From Aliiglaciecola lipolytica (GTDB lineage: Bacteria > Pseudomonadota > Gammaproteobacteria > Enterobacterales > Alteromonadaceae), in contig NZ_JAHKPT010000009.1 in assembly GCF_018860635.1 (NCBI RefSeq), positions 155,280 through 219,279 on the forward strand: DNA of 64,000 bases, read 5' to 3'. The notes beneath the pieces were generated by a model. That model was not told the origin of the DNA. It saw only the letters and a program-made list of their open reading frames with translations, and did no database searches. A program made the translations under genes and the position numbers. This document shows, one piece after another, positions 45,949 to 56,227 of this stretch (positions are counted from its first letter, which is position 1; each line of letters begins with the position of its first letter).

Positions 45949-46946
45949 TTAGTCAACTCCAATAATTTGGGTTTAATGGTGTTTTCTATTAATCCAACCA
46001 AGTCTGCTAATGCTGGATAATTTGCCCCCACTTCAAGAATATAATCTAAGGTTCGTGGAATGTGTGACAGATAGCCATCTTTGCCATCACGATGAAAAAG
46101 CCGACAGAATATCCCGCTAGCCTTGAGGTGTCGCTGAATTCCAGTGAGATCAAACCAATAGGTAAAATCTTGCCATTGATATTGAGAATAAAATTGTTGG
46201 TGAAAGTGGCGCAGTAACAATTCAACCTGATCTGGTGGCCATTTTTGATAACAATCTCTCAATAACGAAACTGCATCATAAGTAATTGGGCCGATTACCG
46301 CATCTTGAAAATCAATGACACCAATATCGCCGTTGGCTAATAACATCAAGTTTCTACTATGAAAATCTCTGTGTACGCCTGCTTGTGGTTGAGATTTGAA
46401 TGCTTGATGCAAAAATTCATAGGATTTATCGACGCTATCCATTTGGCTTTTTGTTAGCTTGATGTTTAAATGCACCTCAATTAGCCAATGGGTAAAGATG
46501 TATTTTTCTTTCCGCAACAATTCGTCGTCATAAAATGGTAAAGATTGTCCATTTGCAACGACACAAGACTGAATTGCAGGAATTTGATTAAGGGCATTGG
46601 TGTATAACACCTGCATGGTATCCGGATTTAATGCTTGACTGAATTGCTTATCACCAAAATCTTGTAAGCAATAAAAACCAAGTTCAGGATTATGCGCTAA
46701 CACTTTTGGTACTATGACATGATGTTGAAAATAGGCATTGGCAAGATTAACAAATTTTGAACTGTCTTCGTATTCTGGCGGTGCATCTACGGCAATGATT
46801 GAGGTATGACTCAATTCATCCCAAAAGCGAAAATAGCGACGAAAACTTGCATCGCCAAAAATCATTTCTATTTTCTGACATCTAAACTCTGTGGAAGAAT
46901 TTATCCATTGTAACAATGCCTTCTTGGTTTGCACTATTTGTGTCAC
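45945..46946 (-). CDS. amgK: N-acetylmuramate/N-acetylglucosamine kinase AmgK
   Basis: AmgK phosphorylates MurNAc (and GlcNAc) at the anomeric position. The 333-residue aminoglycoside-phosphotransferase fold shows the Brenner motif HRDFHSRNLML near 196 and the metal-binding VIDFQDAVIG near 216. It overlaps murU by 4 bp and is divergent from lptD. Together with AmpD these enzymes form the anabolic recycling route; the amidase, sugar kinase and uridylyltransferase are all within this window. Confidence 0.9.
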   Translation of the reverse strand: MTQIVQTKKALLQWINSSTEFRCQKIEMIFGDASFRRYFRFWDELSHTSIIAVDAPPEYEDSSKFVNLANAYFQHHVIVPKVLAHNPELGFYCLQDFGDKQFSQALNPDTMQVLYTNALNQIPAIQSCVVANGQSLPFYDDELLRKEKYIFTHWLIEVHLNIKLTKSQMDSVDKSYEFLHQAFKSQPQAGVHRDFHSRNLMLLANGDIGVIDFQDAVIGPITYDAVSLLRDCYQKWPPDQVELLLRHFHQQFYSQYQWQDFTYWFDLTGIQRHLKASGIFCRLFHRDGKDGYLSHIPRTLDYILEVGANYPALADLVGLIENTIKPKLLELTK

Positions 46947-47123
46947 GTTTTACCTCATATTTGTGGTATAAATATAGCCAATGCGAAAGCATAATAGATC
47001 AAAGGAAATCCATTGTGGTGTATTTTTTGGGAAGTTTATTGGTAAATCATGTTCAAGCACTTAAAATTTACACTTTTAATGTCGATTATCGACCTCTACA
47101 TGGCAATTTAACTTAGACCCTGT

Positions 47124-49346
47124 ATGCAAATTAACCAGATCACTTCTTTACTCCTGACCTGCGCTGTCGGGAGTGTTGCAGCTCAAGTTCAGCCAACCTC
47201 CTCCTGTGCAATTAGTACCGAGGATTTTGTTGCTGACCAAACTATTTCAGCCGATCAGATAAGAGTTAAGGCCAATCGTGCCCAAATCAACCAAAATCGC
47301 TACGCCACTTTCGAAGGCGATATCACCATTGATAATGAAAAAGCTCGAATTCTGGCCGACAACGCAACAATAGACAAAGACAAAACGGAATTGAAAGCCT
47401 CGGGGGATGTTAGCTACAACGATGATTTGATGGTAGTGCAAAGTCGCGACGTTAGATTGAATACCACCTCCGGTCAGTTATCAATGAATGATACTAAATA
47501 CCACCTCCGCCAATTTGGTGGCAGAGGTTCTGCGGGTGTCATAGATATCGATCAGCAAGTGGGATTAGAATTAACTGACGTGAGTTATACCACCTGCCCT
47601 GAGGGTTCTGAGGACTGGAAAATAAATGCCAGCAGCATCAAAATTGAAGAGGATGCACTTTGGGGAGAAGCGGTAAACACAGTTTTTTACTTGAAAGATA
47701 TTCCTGTTTTTTATTTACCCTATTTCGTTTTTCCAGTCTCAGATCAGCGTCAAACCGGATTGTTGTTTCCCGAAATCACTACTTCGAGCACCACAGGTTT
47801 AGATTATGAGCAACCGTTTTATTGGAATATTGCGGAAAATTACGATGCGACTTTGACTCCTCGCTTGATGACAGACTTAGGGTTGATGTTAAAAACTGAA
47901 TTCAGGTACCTAACTGATAATAGCAACGGACAAATAAATATTGAATATTTGGACGATGACAAAAGCACAAGTGACAGTGACGCTAGATATTTTTATCGAT
48001 TACTGAACTCCACCAGCATTGGCGATAATTGGAACCTAAATATTGATTACAACGCGTTGAGCGATGATAACTATATCGTCGACTTTGGTTCAGATTTTTA
48101 CAATCGCGCAGATACTCACTTGTATCAAACAATGGCGTTAAACTACTACAGTGATAACTTAGATTTTTCCCTTAGTTTCAGAGATTTTGAAATAATAGGC
48201 GACCATCCGACAAATTATCGTGCAATGCCTGAATTGAAGTTAAACTATCAAACAGATATGTTTGCCGGCTTGGAATTTCGCATTGCTTCAGAATTAGCCT
48301 ATTTTGAGAACCAACAATCTGACTTACCGCAAGCAACACGATTGCATTTTGCGCCCAGCCTGGCCTTACCGTTACGTGCTCATTGGGGCGAATTTTTAGC
48401 AGAAGCTACCTTGTTTAACACCTATTATCGCCAAGATAATATCGAAGGAACCGAGCTTGCAGAGCGCACTAACCGCTCATTAGCCCAAGGGCGTTTATTT
48501 GGTGCGTTACATTTCGAAAAAGATATTGAGTGGTTTGACAATGAATTGCGGCAAACATTAGAACCAAAAATTCAGTACTTGTATACTAGTTACGAAGACC
48601 AAAACCAAATAGGATTGTATGACACAACTCGCTTACTGAATGACTTTAATGGTTTGTTCCGTGGACAAGAATTTACAGGTCTCGACAGAATTAGTGACAA
48701 CAATCAGGTAACGGTAGGTTTAACCACTAGAATTTTAGATGAAAATAGTCGGGAACAATTTGCCCTTAGTTTAGGTCAAATTTTCTATCTCAAAGATAAC
48801 CGTGTTGTCGCGGCCAGCAAAGATGAAGATAAATCTGCGTTGGCATCTGAGTTGGATTGGCAAATTGGCAGTAAATGGTTTGCACATTCAGAAATACAGA
48901 TTGCGACTAAAACTGATAAGGTAGAGCGCAGCAGTATTTCATTGGAATATCAATTAAGCGAAGATAAAATATTTCAATTGAATCACAGGTTTGTGCGTAA
49001 TTTATCGGGCGAAAAAATTGATCAAATGGGGCTCACTGCGAGCTGGCCATTAGCAAAAAATTGGCATTGGGTCGGTAGATGGTATAAAGATTTAAACACT
49101 CAACGTACCATCGAAACATACACTGGTATTCAGTACGAGTCTTGTTGTTGGGCAATTAGCATTGTTGGACAAAGGTACTTAAGTAACCGATATGATGACA
49201 GTGGATTAGAAGATACACAGGAATTTGAGACCAGTGTTAATTTGAAATTTAGCTTTAAATTCACCGGTGGTGAAGCACGAACGAGTCGCCGAGATATGCT
49301 CGAAGATGGTCTTTTTGGTTATCGCCAATCTTACCTGATAAATTAA
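47124..49346 (+). CDS. lptD: LPS-assembly outer-membrane protein LptD
   Basis: LptD inserts lipopolysaccharide into the outer leaflet together with LptE. The 740-residue protein has a signal peptide (about 1-20), an OstA-type jellyroll domain (about 45-180) and a C-terminal barrel. Four cysteines match the known disulphide pattern: C28, C158 and the adjacent pair at 674-675 (ESCCWA). It begins the lptD-surA-pdxA-rsmA-apaG-apaH cluster. SurA and DsbC, both encoded nearby, are known LptD maturation factors. Confidence 0.95.
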   Translation: MQINQITSLLLTCAVGSVAAQVQPTSSCAISTEDFVADQTISADQIRVKANRAQINQNRYATFEGDITIDNEKARILADNATIDKDKTELKASGDVSYNDDLMVVQSRDVRLNTTSGQLSMNDTKYHLRQFGGRGSAGVIDIDQQVGLELTDVSYTTCPEGSEDWKINASSIKIEEDALWGEAVNTVFYLKDIPVFYLPYFVFPVSDQRQTGLLFPEITTSSTTGLDYEQPFYWNIAENYDATLTPRLMTDLGLMLKTEFRYLTDNSNGQINIEYLDDDKSTSDSDARYFYRLLNSTSIGDNWNLNIDYNALSDDNYIVDFGSDFYNRADTHLYQTMALNYYSDNLDFSLSFRDFEIIGDHPTNYRAMPELKLNYQTDMFAGLEFRIASELAYFENQQSDLPQATRLHFAPSLALPLRAHWGEFLAEATLFNTYYRQDNIEGTELAERTNRSLAQGRLFGALHFEKDIEWFDNELRQTLEPKIQYLYTSYEDQNQIGLYDTTRLLNDFNGLFRGQEFTGLDRISDNNQVTVGLTTRILDENSREQFALSLGQIFYLKDNRVVAASKDEDKSALASELDWQIGSKWFAHSEIQIATKTDKVERSSISLEYQLSEDKIFQLNHRFVRNLSGEKIDQMGLTASWPLAKNWHWVGRWYKDLNTQRTIETYTGIQYESCCWAISIVGQRYLSNRYDDSGLEDTQEFETSVNLKFSFKFTGGEARTSRRDMLEDGLFGYRQSYLIN

Positions 49347-49407
49347 TAACAGATATAATGTCCAAATTGAGGGCATTTTCACAACGTTTTGAGTAAAAGT
49401 AATAAAC

Positions 49408-50709
49408 ATGAAATTATTAGTCGTCGCTATAGCTTTAACCACACTTCTTACCTTTCAAAGTGTGGCACAACAGGTTTCGTTAGATAAAGTAGCCGTTATT
49501 GTCGATCAAGGTGTCATTTTAGAAAGTGAAATAGATGCATTGGTAGAACAAGTGAAACGCAATGCAGAAACCAATAATCAAACTTTACCGTCAGACCGTG
49601 CTCTGCGCACGCAAGCTATTGAAAAATTAGTCACTGATAACTTACAAACTCAAATGGCTGAAAAAATGGGGATACAAATCAGTGATCCTCAACTTGATCA
49701 AACCATTGCCGGCATTGCGTCAAATAACAATTTGTCGATGGAGCAGTTTAGAGCAGCTATTGCCAAAGATGGTATTCCTTTTGAAGTCTATCGTGAAGAC
49801 ATCCGCAAAGAGCTGATTACCCAAGAAGTTAGACGTGCAAATGTACGCAGAAGAGTTTATATCACACCACAAGAAATCGAAAACCTAGTCAAGTTAATTG
49901 ATGAACAAGGCGCAGAACAGGCAGAATACAACTTAGGGCACATTTTGATTGGATTTCCTCCTCAGCCTACAGACGAAGACATTGCAAAAGCGAAATCAAC
50001 CGCAGATAAAGTACTGGAGTTACTCAACAGTGGCTCTGACTTCACACGGATTGCGATAGCCTCTTCTTCTGGTTCAAAAGCACTAGAAGGCGGTGACTTA
50101 GGTTGGATGAACATCAACTCTATGCCAACACTTTTCGCTGAAGCGGTTCAAGATAAAGGCAAAGATGAAATCGTTGGGCCGATTCGAAGTGGTGCAGGGT
50201 TCCATATCTTAAAAGTAAAAGATTTACGTGGAATCGAAGTTGTCAAAGTACAAGAGGTCAACGCTAGACATATTCTAATCAAACCTTCAGTAATCTTAAG
50301 TGACGAAAAAGCGAAACAAAAATTAGAAGAGTATCGTAAACAAATCATCGCCGGTGATGCTACATTTGAAGAGCTTGCTAAAGAACATTCAGCAGATCCT
50401 GGCTCAGCGATTAAAGGTGGTGAACTAGGATGGAACGATCCAAATATATACGTTCCAGCATTTAGAGATGCTTTAGCTAATTTAGAAGCAGATGAAATTG
50501 GTCAACCTTTCCGCTCTTCACACGGCTGGCACTTAGTACAAATGATTGGTAAACGTGTTGACGATGCGACCGATAAACGTAAAGAAGACAAAGCTTATCA
50601 GCTTATCTTTAATCGTAAATTTTCTGAAGAAACGGATGCTTGGTTAAGGGAAATGCGCGACGCTGCTTACATAGAAGTGTTAGACCCTTCAAATGAATTA
50701 GGAAGTTAA
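49408..50709 (+). CDS. surA: Periplasmic chaperone SurA
   Basis: SurA escorts outer-membrane proteins to the Bam complex. The 433-residue protein has a signal peptide (about 1-20), an N-terminal chaperone module (about 25-165), two parvulin domains (about 173-274 and 285-384) and a short C-terminal helix. It lies 61 bp after lptD, its best-known substrate. Confidence 0.96.
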   Translation: MKLLVVAIALTTLLTFQSVAQQVSLDKVAVIVDQGVILESEIDALVEQVKRNAETNNQTLPSDRALRTQAIEKLVTDNLQTQMAEKMGIQISDPQLDQTIAGIASNNNLSMEQFRAAIAKDGIPFEVYREDIRKELITQEVRRANVRRRVYITPQEIENLVKLIDEQGAEQAEYNLGHILIGFPPQPTDEDIAKAKSTADKVLELLNSGSDFTRIAIASSSGSKALEGGDLGWMNINSMPTLFAEAVQDKGKDEIVGPIRSGAGFHILKVKDLRGIEVVKVQEVNARHILIKPSVILSDEKAKQKLEEYRKQIIAGDATFEELAKEHSADPGSAIKGGELGWNDPNIYVPAFRDALANLEADEIGQPFRSSHGWHLVQMIGKRVDDATDKRKEDKAYQLIFNRKFSEETDAWLREMRDAAYIEVLDPSNELGS

Positions 50710-50710
50710 A

Positions 50711-51691
50711 TTGCCTTTCAAGATTGCGATCACGCCAGGTGAACCTGCCGGAGTAGGGCCAGATCTGATTATTCAGCTGGCTCAAAATAAATGGGATGCC
50801 CAATTAGTTGTTTTTGCTGACCGTACGATGTTAACCGAACGTGCGGCTATGCTTAACCTACCTTTGACTTTGCTCAACTACAAAAGCGATGTAGTCCAAG
50901 TGCAAGCACCTGGTCAACTGTACATCATCGATATCCCGACCAAATCTAAAGTCGTGGCGGGGCAATTGGACGCCAAAAATGGTTTATACGTTGTAGAAAC
51001 ATTGCGCCAAGCTTGTGCTAAAAATATGAACCAAGAGTTTGACGCGGTAGTAACAGGTCCAGTAAACAAAGGCATCATCAATGAGGCCGGTATTTCATTT
51101 AGTGGACATACAGAGTATTTTGCTAGTCAATCAAACACCCAAGACGTAGTTATGATGCTATCTACTGAGGGGCTGAGAGTAGTATTGGCTACCACTCATA
51201 TCCCATTAGCCTATGTAGCAAAAGCAATCACTCGAGAAAGACTGCATAAAGTATTACACATTGTGCACACTGATATGAAGCTCAAGTTTGGGATACCCAC
51301 TCCACATATTTTTGTTTGTGGATTGAATCCCCACGCTGGTGAAGATGGGCATCTAGGACGCGAAGAAATAGATATTATTATTCCAGCGTTAGATGAATTA
51401 CGCGAACAAGGACTTAAAATCACCGGCCCATTGCCAGCAGATACAATGTTTCAAGAAAAGTACATGCAGCAAGCAGACGTTATCTTAACCATGTTTCATG
51501 ACCAAGGCTTACCCGTATTGAAATACAAAGGGTTTGGCAAATCAGTTAACACCACCTTGGGTCTCCCCTTCATTCGCACATCTGTTGACCATGGCACTGC
51601 TTTAGATTTAGCTGGAACAGGTGAAGCAAACTCTGGAAGTTTTGAGTGTGCGATTAATGACGCGTTAAAATTGGCAGTAAAACGTATATGA
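50711..51691 (+). CDS. pdxA: 4-hydroxythreonine-4-phosphate dehydrogenase
   Basis: PdxA acts in DXP-dependent pyridoxal phosphate synthesis. The 326-residue protein begins [12 protein letters not shown] and contains [18 protein letters not shown] and HDQGLP with conserved metal-binding histidines. The start is a TTG at 50711, one base after the surA stop, with AGGAAG upstream. It overlaps rsmA by 4 bp. Confidence 0.95.
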   Translation: MPFKIAITPGEPAGVGPDLIIQLAQNKWDAQLVVFADRTMLTERAAMLNLPLTLLNYKSDVVQVQAPGQLYIIDIPTKSKVVAGQLDAKNGLYVVETLRQACAKNMNQEFDAVVTGPVNKGIINEAGISFSGHTEYFASQSNTQDVVMMLSTEGLRVVLATTHIPLAYVAKAITRERLHKVLHIVHTDMKLKFGIPTPHIFVCGLNPHAGEDGHLGREEIDIIIPALDELREQGLKITGPLPADTMFQEKYMQQADVILTMFHDQGLPVLKYKGFGKSVNTTLGLPFIRTSVDHGTALDLAGTGEANSGSFECAINDALKLAVKRI

Positions 51692-52491
51692 GTAAACAAC
51701 ACTTAGGCCACACCGCCCGTAAGCGCTTTGGGCAAAACTTTCTACATGATGCTTACATTATTGATCAGATTGTTTCGGCAATTCATCCCCAAGAGGGAGA
51801 GAACTTAGTTGAAATAGGTCCTGGATTGGCGGCACTTACTGAACCTGTGTGTGAGCACATCAGCAAACTCAATGTAGTCGAACTAGACCGAGATTTGGCA
51901 AACCGACTCAGATCACATCCATTTATTTCGAAAAAATTGAATGTGATCGAGGCTGATGCACTTAAATTTGATTTCTCCGAATTATGTGATGAGCAAAATC
52001 CACTGCGTGTTTTTGGGAACTTGCCCTATAACATATCAACTCCTCTAATGTTTCATCTCTTCTCTTTTGCCAACAAAATCAAAGATATGCACTTTATGTT
52101 GCAAAAAGAAGTAGTGAATAGATTAGCGGCTAAGGCCGGTGAAAAAAACTATGGCAGATTGTCTGTTATGGCGCAATATCACTGCCAAGTTATTCCCGTT
52201 TTACATGTACCGCCTAGCGCTTTCAATCCTCCTCCGAAGGTCGATTCGGCTGTGGTACGACTGTTACCTCATACCCAAAAACCGGTTGAGGTCATCGAAC
52301 AGAAAATGCTAAACCAAGTGTGCGCTCAAGCATTTAACCAGCGCAGAAAAACCATCCGTAATAGTTTAAAAAAATTAATTGAAGAAAAACAGCTTGAAGG
52401 CCTAGGTATCAATCCTGAGTTAAGAGCAGAAAACCTAAGTCTTGCAGACTTCGCAACCGTGGCCAACTTCCTTTCTCAACAAGAGTCTTAA
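51688..52491 (+). CDS. rsmA: 16S rRNA (A1518/A1519) dimethyltransferase RsmA
   Basis: RsmA (KsgA) dimethylates two adjacent adenines in helix 45 of 16S rRNA. The 267-residue protein shows [11 protein letters not shown], the SAM motif [10 protein letters not shown] and catalytic NLPYNIS. The ATG overlaps the pdxA stop (ATGA). Confidence 0.96.
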   Translation: MSKQHLGHTARKRFGQNFLHDAYIIDQIVSAIHPQEGENLVEIGPGLAALTEPVCEHISKLNVVELDRDLANRLRSHPFISKKLNVIEADALKFDFSELCDEQNPLRVFGNLPYNISTPLMFHLFSFANKIKDMHFMLQKEVVNRLAAKAGEKNYGRLSVMAQYHCQVIPVLHVPPSAFNPPPKVDSAVVRLLPHTQKPVEVIEQKMLNQVCAQAFNQRRKTIRNSLKKLIEEKQLEGLGINPELRAENLSLADFATVANFLSQQES

Positions 52492-52497
52492 AAAATA

Positions 52498-52872
52498 ATG
52501 GATGCTAATGATATTTGCATTGATGTGCACACTCAATATCTTGAAGATAGATTTCCTGAAACCGAGGAAAAATATGCGTTTGCGTACAAAATAACGATCA
52601 CTAATAACAGTAAAGATGAAGTTACCCTACTAAATCGCTACTGGTTAATTACTGATGGAAATGGGGATATATCGGAAGTTTCAGGCAAAGGTGTTGTCGG
52701 AGAACAACCGGTAATAAAACCAGGCGAACATTATCAATACACCAGCGGTGCTATTTTAGACACGCCAGTGGGCACTATGCAGGGGCACTACGAATTTAAA
52801 GATGCACAGAATGAATTGGTTAAAGTACCTATAGACGTATTTAGATTAGCTGATTCAAACGTTCTTAATTAA
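52498..52872 (+). CDS. apaG: ApaG protein
   Basis: A 124-residue single-domain protein of the ApaG/DUF525 family, with a fibronectin-like beta fold. Typical segments are YAFAYKITITNNS and RYWLITDGNGDISEV...GEQPVIKPGEHYQYTSG in order. Its role is not firmly known. It lies 6 bp after rsmA and 27 bp before apaH, as in E. coli. Confidence 0.94.
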   Translation: MDANDICIDVHTQYLEDRFPETEEKYAFAYKITITNNSKDEVTLLNRYWLITDGNGDISEVSGKGVVGEQPVIKPGEHYQYTSGAILDTPVGTMQGHYEFKDAQNELVKVPIDVFRLADSNVLN

Positions 52873-52899
52873 TAGTCAAACAGGCTCTTCGCAAAACTT

Positions 52900-53715
52900 A
52901 TGTCTAATTACGTAGTTGGTGATATTCAAGGTTGTTACTCTGGTCTTCGGCAACTGCTTGATAAAGTAAAGTTTGACCCTGCCAATGACAAACTTTGGGC
53001 GGTAGGCGATCTTGTTGCTAGAGGACCCGACTCTCTTGACACCTTAATGTTTCTCAACTCTCTTGGTGAAGCATTCGATACGGTTTTAGGCAATCACGAC
53101 TTACATTTCCTTGCGATTTTAGGACAATTAAAAGTAGCTAAGCGGAGTGACTTTTTAGGTCCCCTACTACGCTCTGACAAAGCACAGGAACTCGCTAACT
53201 GGTTAAGAACAAAACCATTGGCCTTGCGCATCAATAAAGAGACATTAATAAGTCATGCCGGTTTATATCCTGAGTGGTCTTTTAAAAAAGCCGTAGAGTT
53301 AAGTGATGAGGTTTCTGCTGTTCTCGCCGGTCCTGACTACTTACATATGCTAGCATCTATGTATGGCGCTGAACCAAATCGTTGGAATGAGCAATTATTG
53401 GGCATGGATAGACTAAGGTTTATCATCAATGCTTTTACTCGTATGCGCTATCTTAAAAAACTTAACACCTTAGAATTTGAAACTAAGTGCGCGCCTAACA
53501 AATTCAACACATCATTAAAACCTTGGTTTGCAGTAGATAATCAAAAACTCAAAAAAAGTCAGCGTGTTATTTTTGGACATTGGGCAACGTTAATGGGACA
53601 AACCCAATCGAAACAATTTATCGGTTTAGACACAGGCTTCGTATGGGGAAACACCATGACATTATATTGTCTGGAGAGCGAACAAAGAATTAGTGTTCAA
53701 AATACAAATCGTTAA
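52900..53715 (+). CDS. apaH: Bis(5'-nucleosyl)-tetraphosphatase, symmetrical
   Basis: ApaH hydrolyses Ap4A to two ADP and also removes nucleoside-tetraphosphate caps from RNA in E. coli. The 271-residue phosphoesterase shows GDIQGC (8-13), GDLVARGPDS and GNHDLHFLA, the calcineurin-type metal-binding motifs. It ends the lptD cluster. No clear terminator follows. Confidence 0.95.
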   Translation: MSNYVVGDIQGCYSGLRQLLDKVKFDPANDKLWAVGDLVARGPDSLDTLMFLNSLGEAFDTVLGNHDLHFLAILGQLKVAKRSDFLGPLLRSDKAQELANWLRTKPLALRINKETLISHAGLYPEWSFKKAVELSDEVSAVLAGPDYLHMLASMYGAEPNRWNEQLLGMDRLRFIINAFTRMRYLKKLNTLEFETKCAPNKFNTSLKPWFAVDNQKLKKSQRVIFGHWATLMGQTQSKQFIGLDTGFVWGNTMTLYCLESEQRISVQNTNR

Positions 53716-54112
53716 CTCTGCCGACTCATGCACAAATTTCCTTTCTAAAGAATCATATACAAATGTCGATAATTGAAGACAGCATCAGATTTAGTTAATA
53801 ACATGGAGTTTGGTTGAGATATCAATATCTTTGCAAAGGCTTTTAAGCCGCCGATGACTGGCGAGAATACCAAACTCAGCAACAAAAAAAGTGTGCAGAT
53901 TATACTTAATAATCATTTGATGTACGTATCAAATCATTTAGTCATTATGTTTGTGGAAAACCAGTGATAAACTGATTTTACTTGTTAAAAAGTTGTGTAA
54001 CTAAATTTATGACATTTCTGTCAAAATTTGACACACTTAATGCAGAATTGTTAACAATTTGATCTTCACGAATATTAGAATAAAAAGATCAATAAAACAG
54101 AGGAATTACTAA
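53716..54112 (+). other. 397-bp intergenic region before a chemoreceptor gene
   Basis: No gene is seen here. It holds an inverted repeat ATTTGAT-GTACGT-ATCAAAT at 53915-53934, a small TGACA-TTTC-TGTCA dyad near 54009-54022, and a TTGACA at 54028-54033. With a 17-bp spacer and weak TTAACA at 54051-54056 the last may form a promoter of the downstream gene. No convincing sigma-28 motif was found. Confidence 0.4.
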
Positions 54113-56137
54113 ATGAAAATATCAGTCGCAATGAGGGTAATAGGCGGATTTACGCTTATTTCTGTTTTACTACTGGTGATAGGTGTTTCCTCGCTATTTA
54201 ATTTTAATTCGATTGATTCTGCAACTGATGAAGTAAACACCTTAGCCATCCCCACTTTAAACGCCAGTAATCAACTTAAAATTTCGTTTCTAAATATGGG
54301 TAGACTGACGGTTGCTGGTTATTACGAAACCAATTCCGAAGCCTTAAACACACAACTAGAAAATTTGCGTACAAGTGAATCTAATTTCCAAAACGAAGTG
54401 ACGATGATCAAAGGTAAAGTCAGTAAAGACCCAATTTTTAGTCAAGCATTGCAAAACGTAGAAGGCATTTACCAACAATATACTAGCAATGTCAGTAATA
54501 TGTTTGAAAGCCGAAAAGCCTATTTAGACGAAGGGGCAAGACTTGGCGATATCGTAGAAAGTGTTGAAGACAATTCAGATGACTCTTCCATGTTATTGCT
54601 AGATTTTGCTGATTTAGATAGTGTGCAATCCAACGCTCAATTAAGCGAAGCTGCTGAGATTGGCAGTAAATTAGAAACCTCATTATTATCACTTCTAACG
54701 GTGAGTGCAGATTATATCAAAACCGAAAATTTGGTTCGCGCCGACACTATTGGTAATGAAGTAGAGTTAGTCATAGGCCAAATTTCAGACCAGTTAGCAG
54801 AAATGCAATCACTAGCAGGAAACCGAGATGACAGCGGCACTATGCAAGAAATCACCAACCTGGTTAATTCTGTTATTAGCTCAGTCACTGCTTCAGACGG
54901 TTTACTTAACACCCAAGTCACTCGATTAAACAGTCAGTTAGCGGCATCTGAGGCGTTAGCGTCTTCAGAAGAAAATATTCAACAAGCAATTGCAGAATTA
55001 GATGCGCTGCTTAAAGTAGCTGAAGAAAAAACCAACGAGATGAAAGATCAAGTTGCAAATCGTGTGGCCCTGGGTACAACTGTGATTATTGTGCTAATAA
55101 TCGTTTCTGCCGTTTTAGCAGCATGGATAGGATGGGCCAGCGTAAGAGCCATAACAGTGCCACTTAGAAAGGTCAATGAAGTTCTACATGTCGTCTCTTC
55201 AGGTGACTTAACCCGCAAGTTAGACGATAGTTCAGATGACGAATTCGGAGAATTGGCCACCAGCGTCAACAACCTAATCGATAGCCTAAAAACGTTAATC
55301 ACTGGAATAAGTACACGCGCATCTCAATTGGCCGCAGCATCAGAAGAAACGTCGACAGTGACCGCACAAACCACGCACTCGATTCAGAATCAGAAATCTC
55401 AAGTTGCTCAAGTGGCCGCAGCAACCACAGAAATGCACAGCACATCTCAAATGGTTACGCAAAGCGCTGAAGATACCTTGAATCAAATTCGCCATGCCGA
55501 TGTTGAAGCTGAAAAAGTAAAAGGTATTTCGTTAAACAATAAAATGACCATTGAAAAGCTTGCAGTTGATGTCGACGATGCTGCTAATGTAATTAATAAA
55601 CTTCATCAAGATAGCGCGAGCATAGGTGGTATCTTAGACGTAATTCGCGGTGTAGCTGACCAAACTAACCTACTAGCATTGAACGCGGCGATAGAGGCAG
55701 CTAGAGCCGGAGAGCATGGTAGAGGTTTTGCGGTAGTGGCTGACGAAGTTCGTACGTTAGCGAGTCGTACGCAAAAGTCTACGCAAGAAATTAACGACAT
55801 GATTGAAGTTCTGCAAGCAGGCGCTGAAAAAGCGGTGATGGTAATGAACCAAGGCAAAGAACAAACAACTGTCTGTGTAGAGGAAACAGAAAAAGCGACC
55901 CAAGCTCTTGATCTAATTACCGAAGCTGTGCATAGAGCACATGATGTAAGTAGCCAAATTGAGCAATCTGCTAGAGAACAGAACGTGGTATCTCAAGAAA
56001 TTAGTGAGAAGCTGGAAAATATTGTTGGGATTGCTGAAGAAACCTCGATTGGCGCACAGCAAACCGCAGACTCAAGTGAAGAAGTTGCCCGTTTAGCTGA
56101 AGAATTGCAGGCTTCTATTCAACAATTTAGAGTCTAA
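54113..56137 (+). CDS. Methyl-accepting chemotaxis protein
   Basis: A 674-residue transmembrane chemoreceptor. TM1 spans about 7-29, a long helical periplasmic sensor domain about 30-313, TM2 about 315-340 and HAMP about 342-395. The cytoplasmic signalling domain has the hairpin-tip sequence [20 protein letters not shown] near 518. The sensor is rich in Ser/Asn/Glu helices, of a four-helix-bundle or helical-bimodular type; ligand unknown. No chemotaxis operon is near, so it is an orphan receptor. The C-terminus lacks an NWETF-type pentapeptide. Confidence 0.92.
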   Translation: MKISVAMRVIGGFTLISVLLLVIGVSSLFNFNSIDSATDEVNTLAIPTLNASNQLKISFLNMGRLTVAGYYETNSEALNTQLENLRTSESNFQNEVTMIKGKVSKDPIFSQALQNVEGIYQQYTSNVSNMFESRKAYLDEGARLGDIVESVEDNSDDSSMLLLDFADLDSVQSNAQLSEAAEIGSKLETSLLSLLTVSADYIKTENLVRADTIGNEVELVIGQISDQLAEMQSLAGNRDDSGTMQEITNLVNSVISSVTASDGLLNTQVTRLNSQLAASEALASSEENIQQAIAELDALLKVAEEKTNEMKDQVANRVALGTTVIIVLIIVSAVLAAWIGWASVRAITVPLRKVNEVLHVVSSGDLTRKLDDSSDDEFGELATSVNNLIDSLKTLITGISTRASQLAAASEETSTVTAQTTHSIQNQKSQVAQVAAATTEMHSTSQMVTQSAEDTLNQIRHADVEAEKVKGISLNNKMTIEKLAVDVDDAANVINKLHQDSASIGGILDVIRGVADQTNLLALNAAIEAARAGEHGRGFAVVADEVRTLASRTQKSTQEINDMIEVLQAGAEKAVMVMNQGKEQTTVCVEETEKATQALDLITEAVHRAHDVSSQIEQSAREQNVVSQEISEKLENIVGIAEETSIGAQQTADSSEEVARLAEELQASIQQFRV

Positions 56138-56170
56138 AATGGCAAACTAAAATCAGACGATACAAAAATA

Positions 56171-56203
56171 AAAACGCTGCATAAAATGCAGCGTTTTTTT
56201 TAT
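56171..56203. terminator. Bidirectional terminator between the chemoreceptor gene and lysC
   Basis: AAAACGCTGCA / TGCAGCGTTTT with a 5-nt loop. T runs follow on both strands, so it ends both convergent genes. Confidence 0.92.
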
Positions 56204-56227
56204 TTCAGTTTATTAATTGCTAAACCA

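Noticed and set aside
46916-47116. 66-residue frame between amgK and lptD
   Set aside because: It starts inside amgK on the other strand, has no ribosome site and no protein-like features; the region is a divergent promoter area.
53850-53870. Sigma-28 promoter for the chemoreceptor (GCCGATGA)
   Set aside because: Only the -10-like half is present; no TAAA-type -35 occurs at the required spacing.
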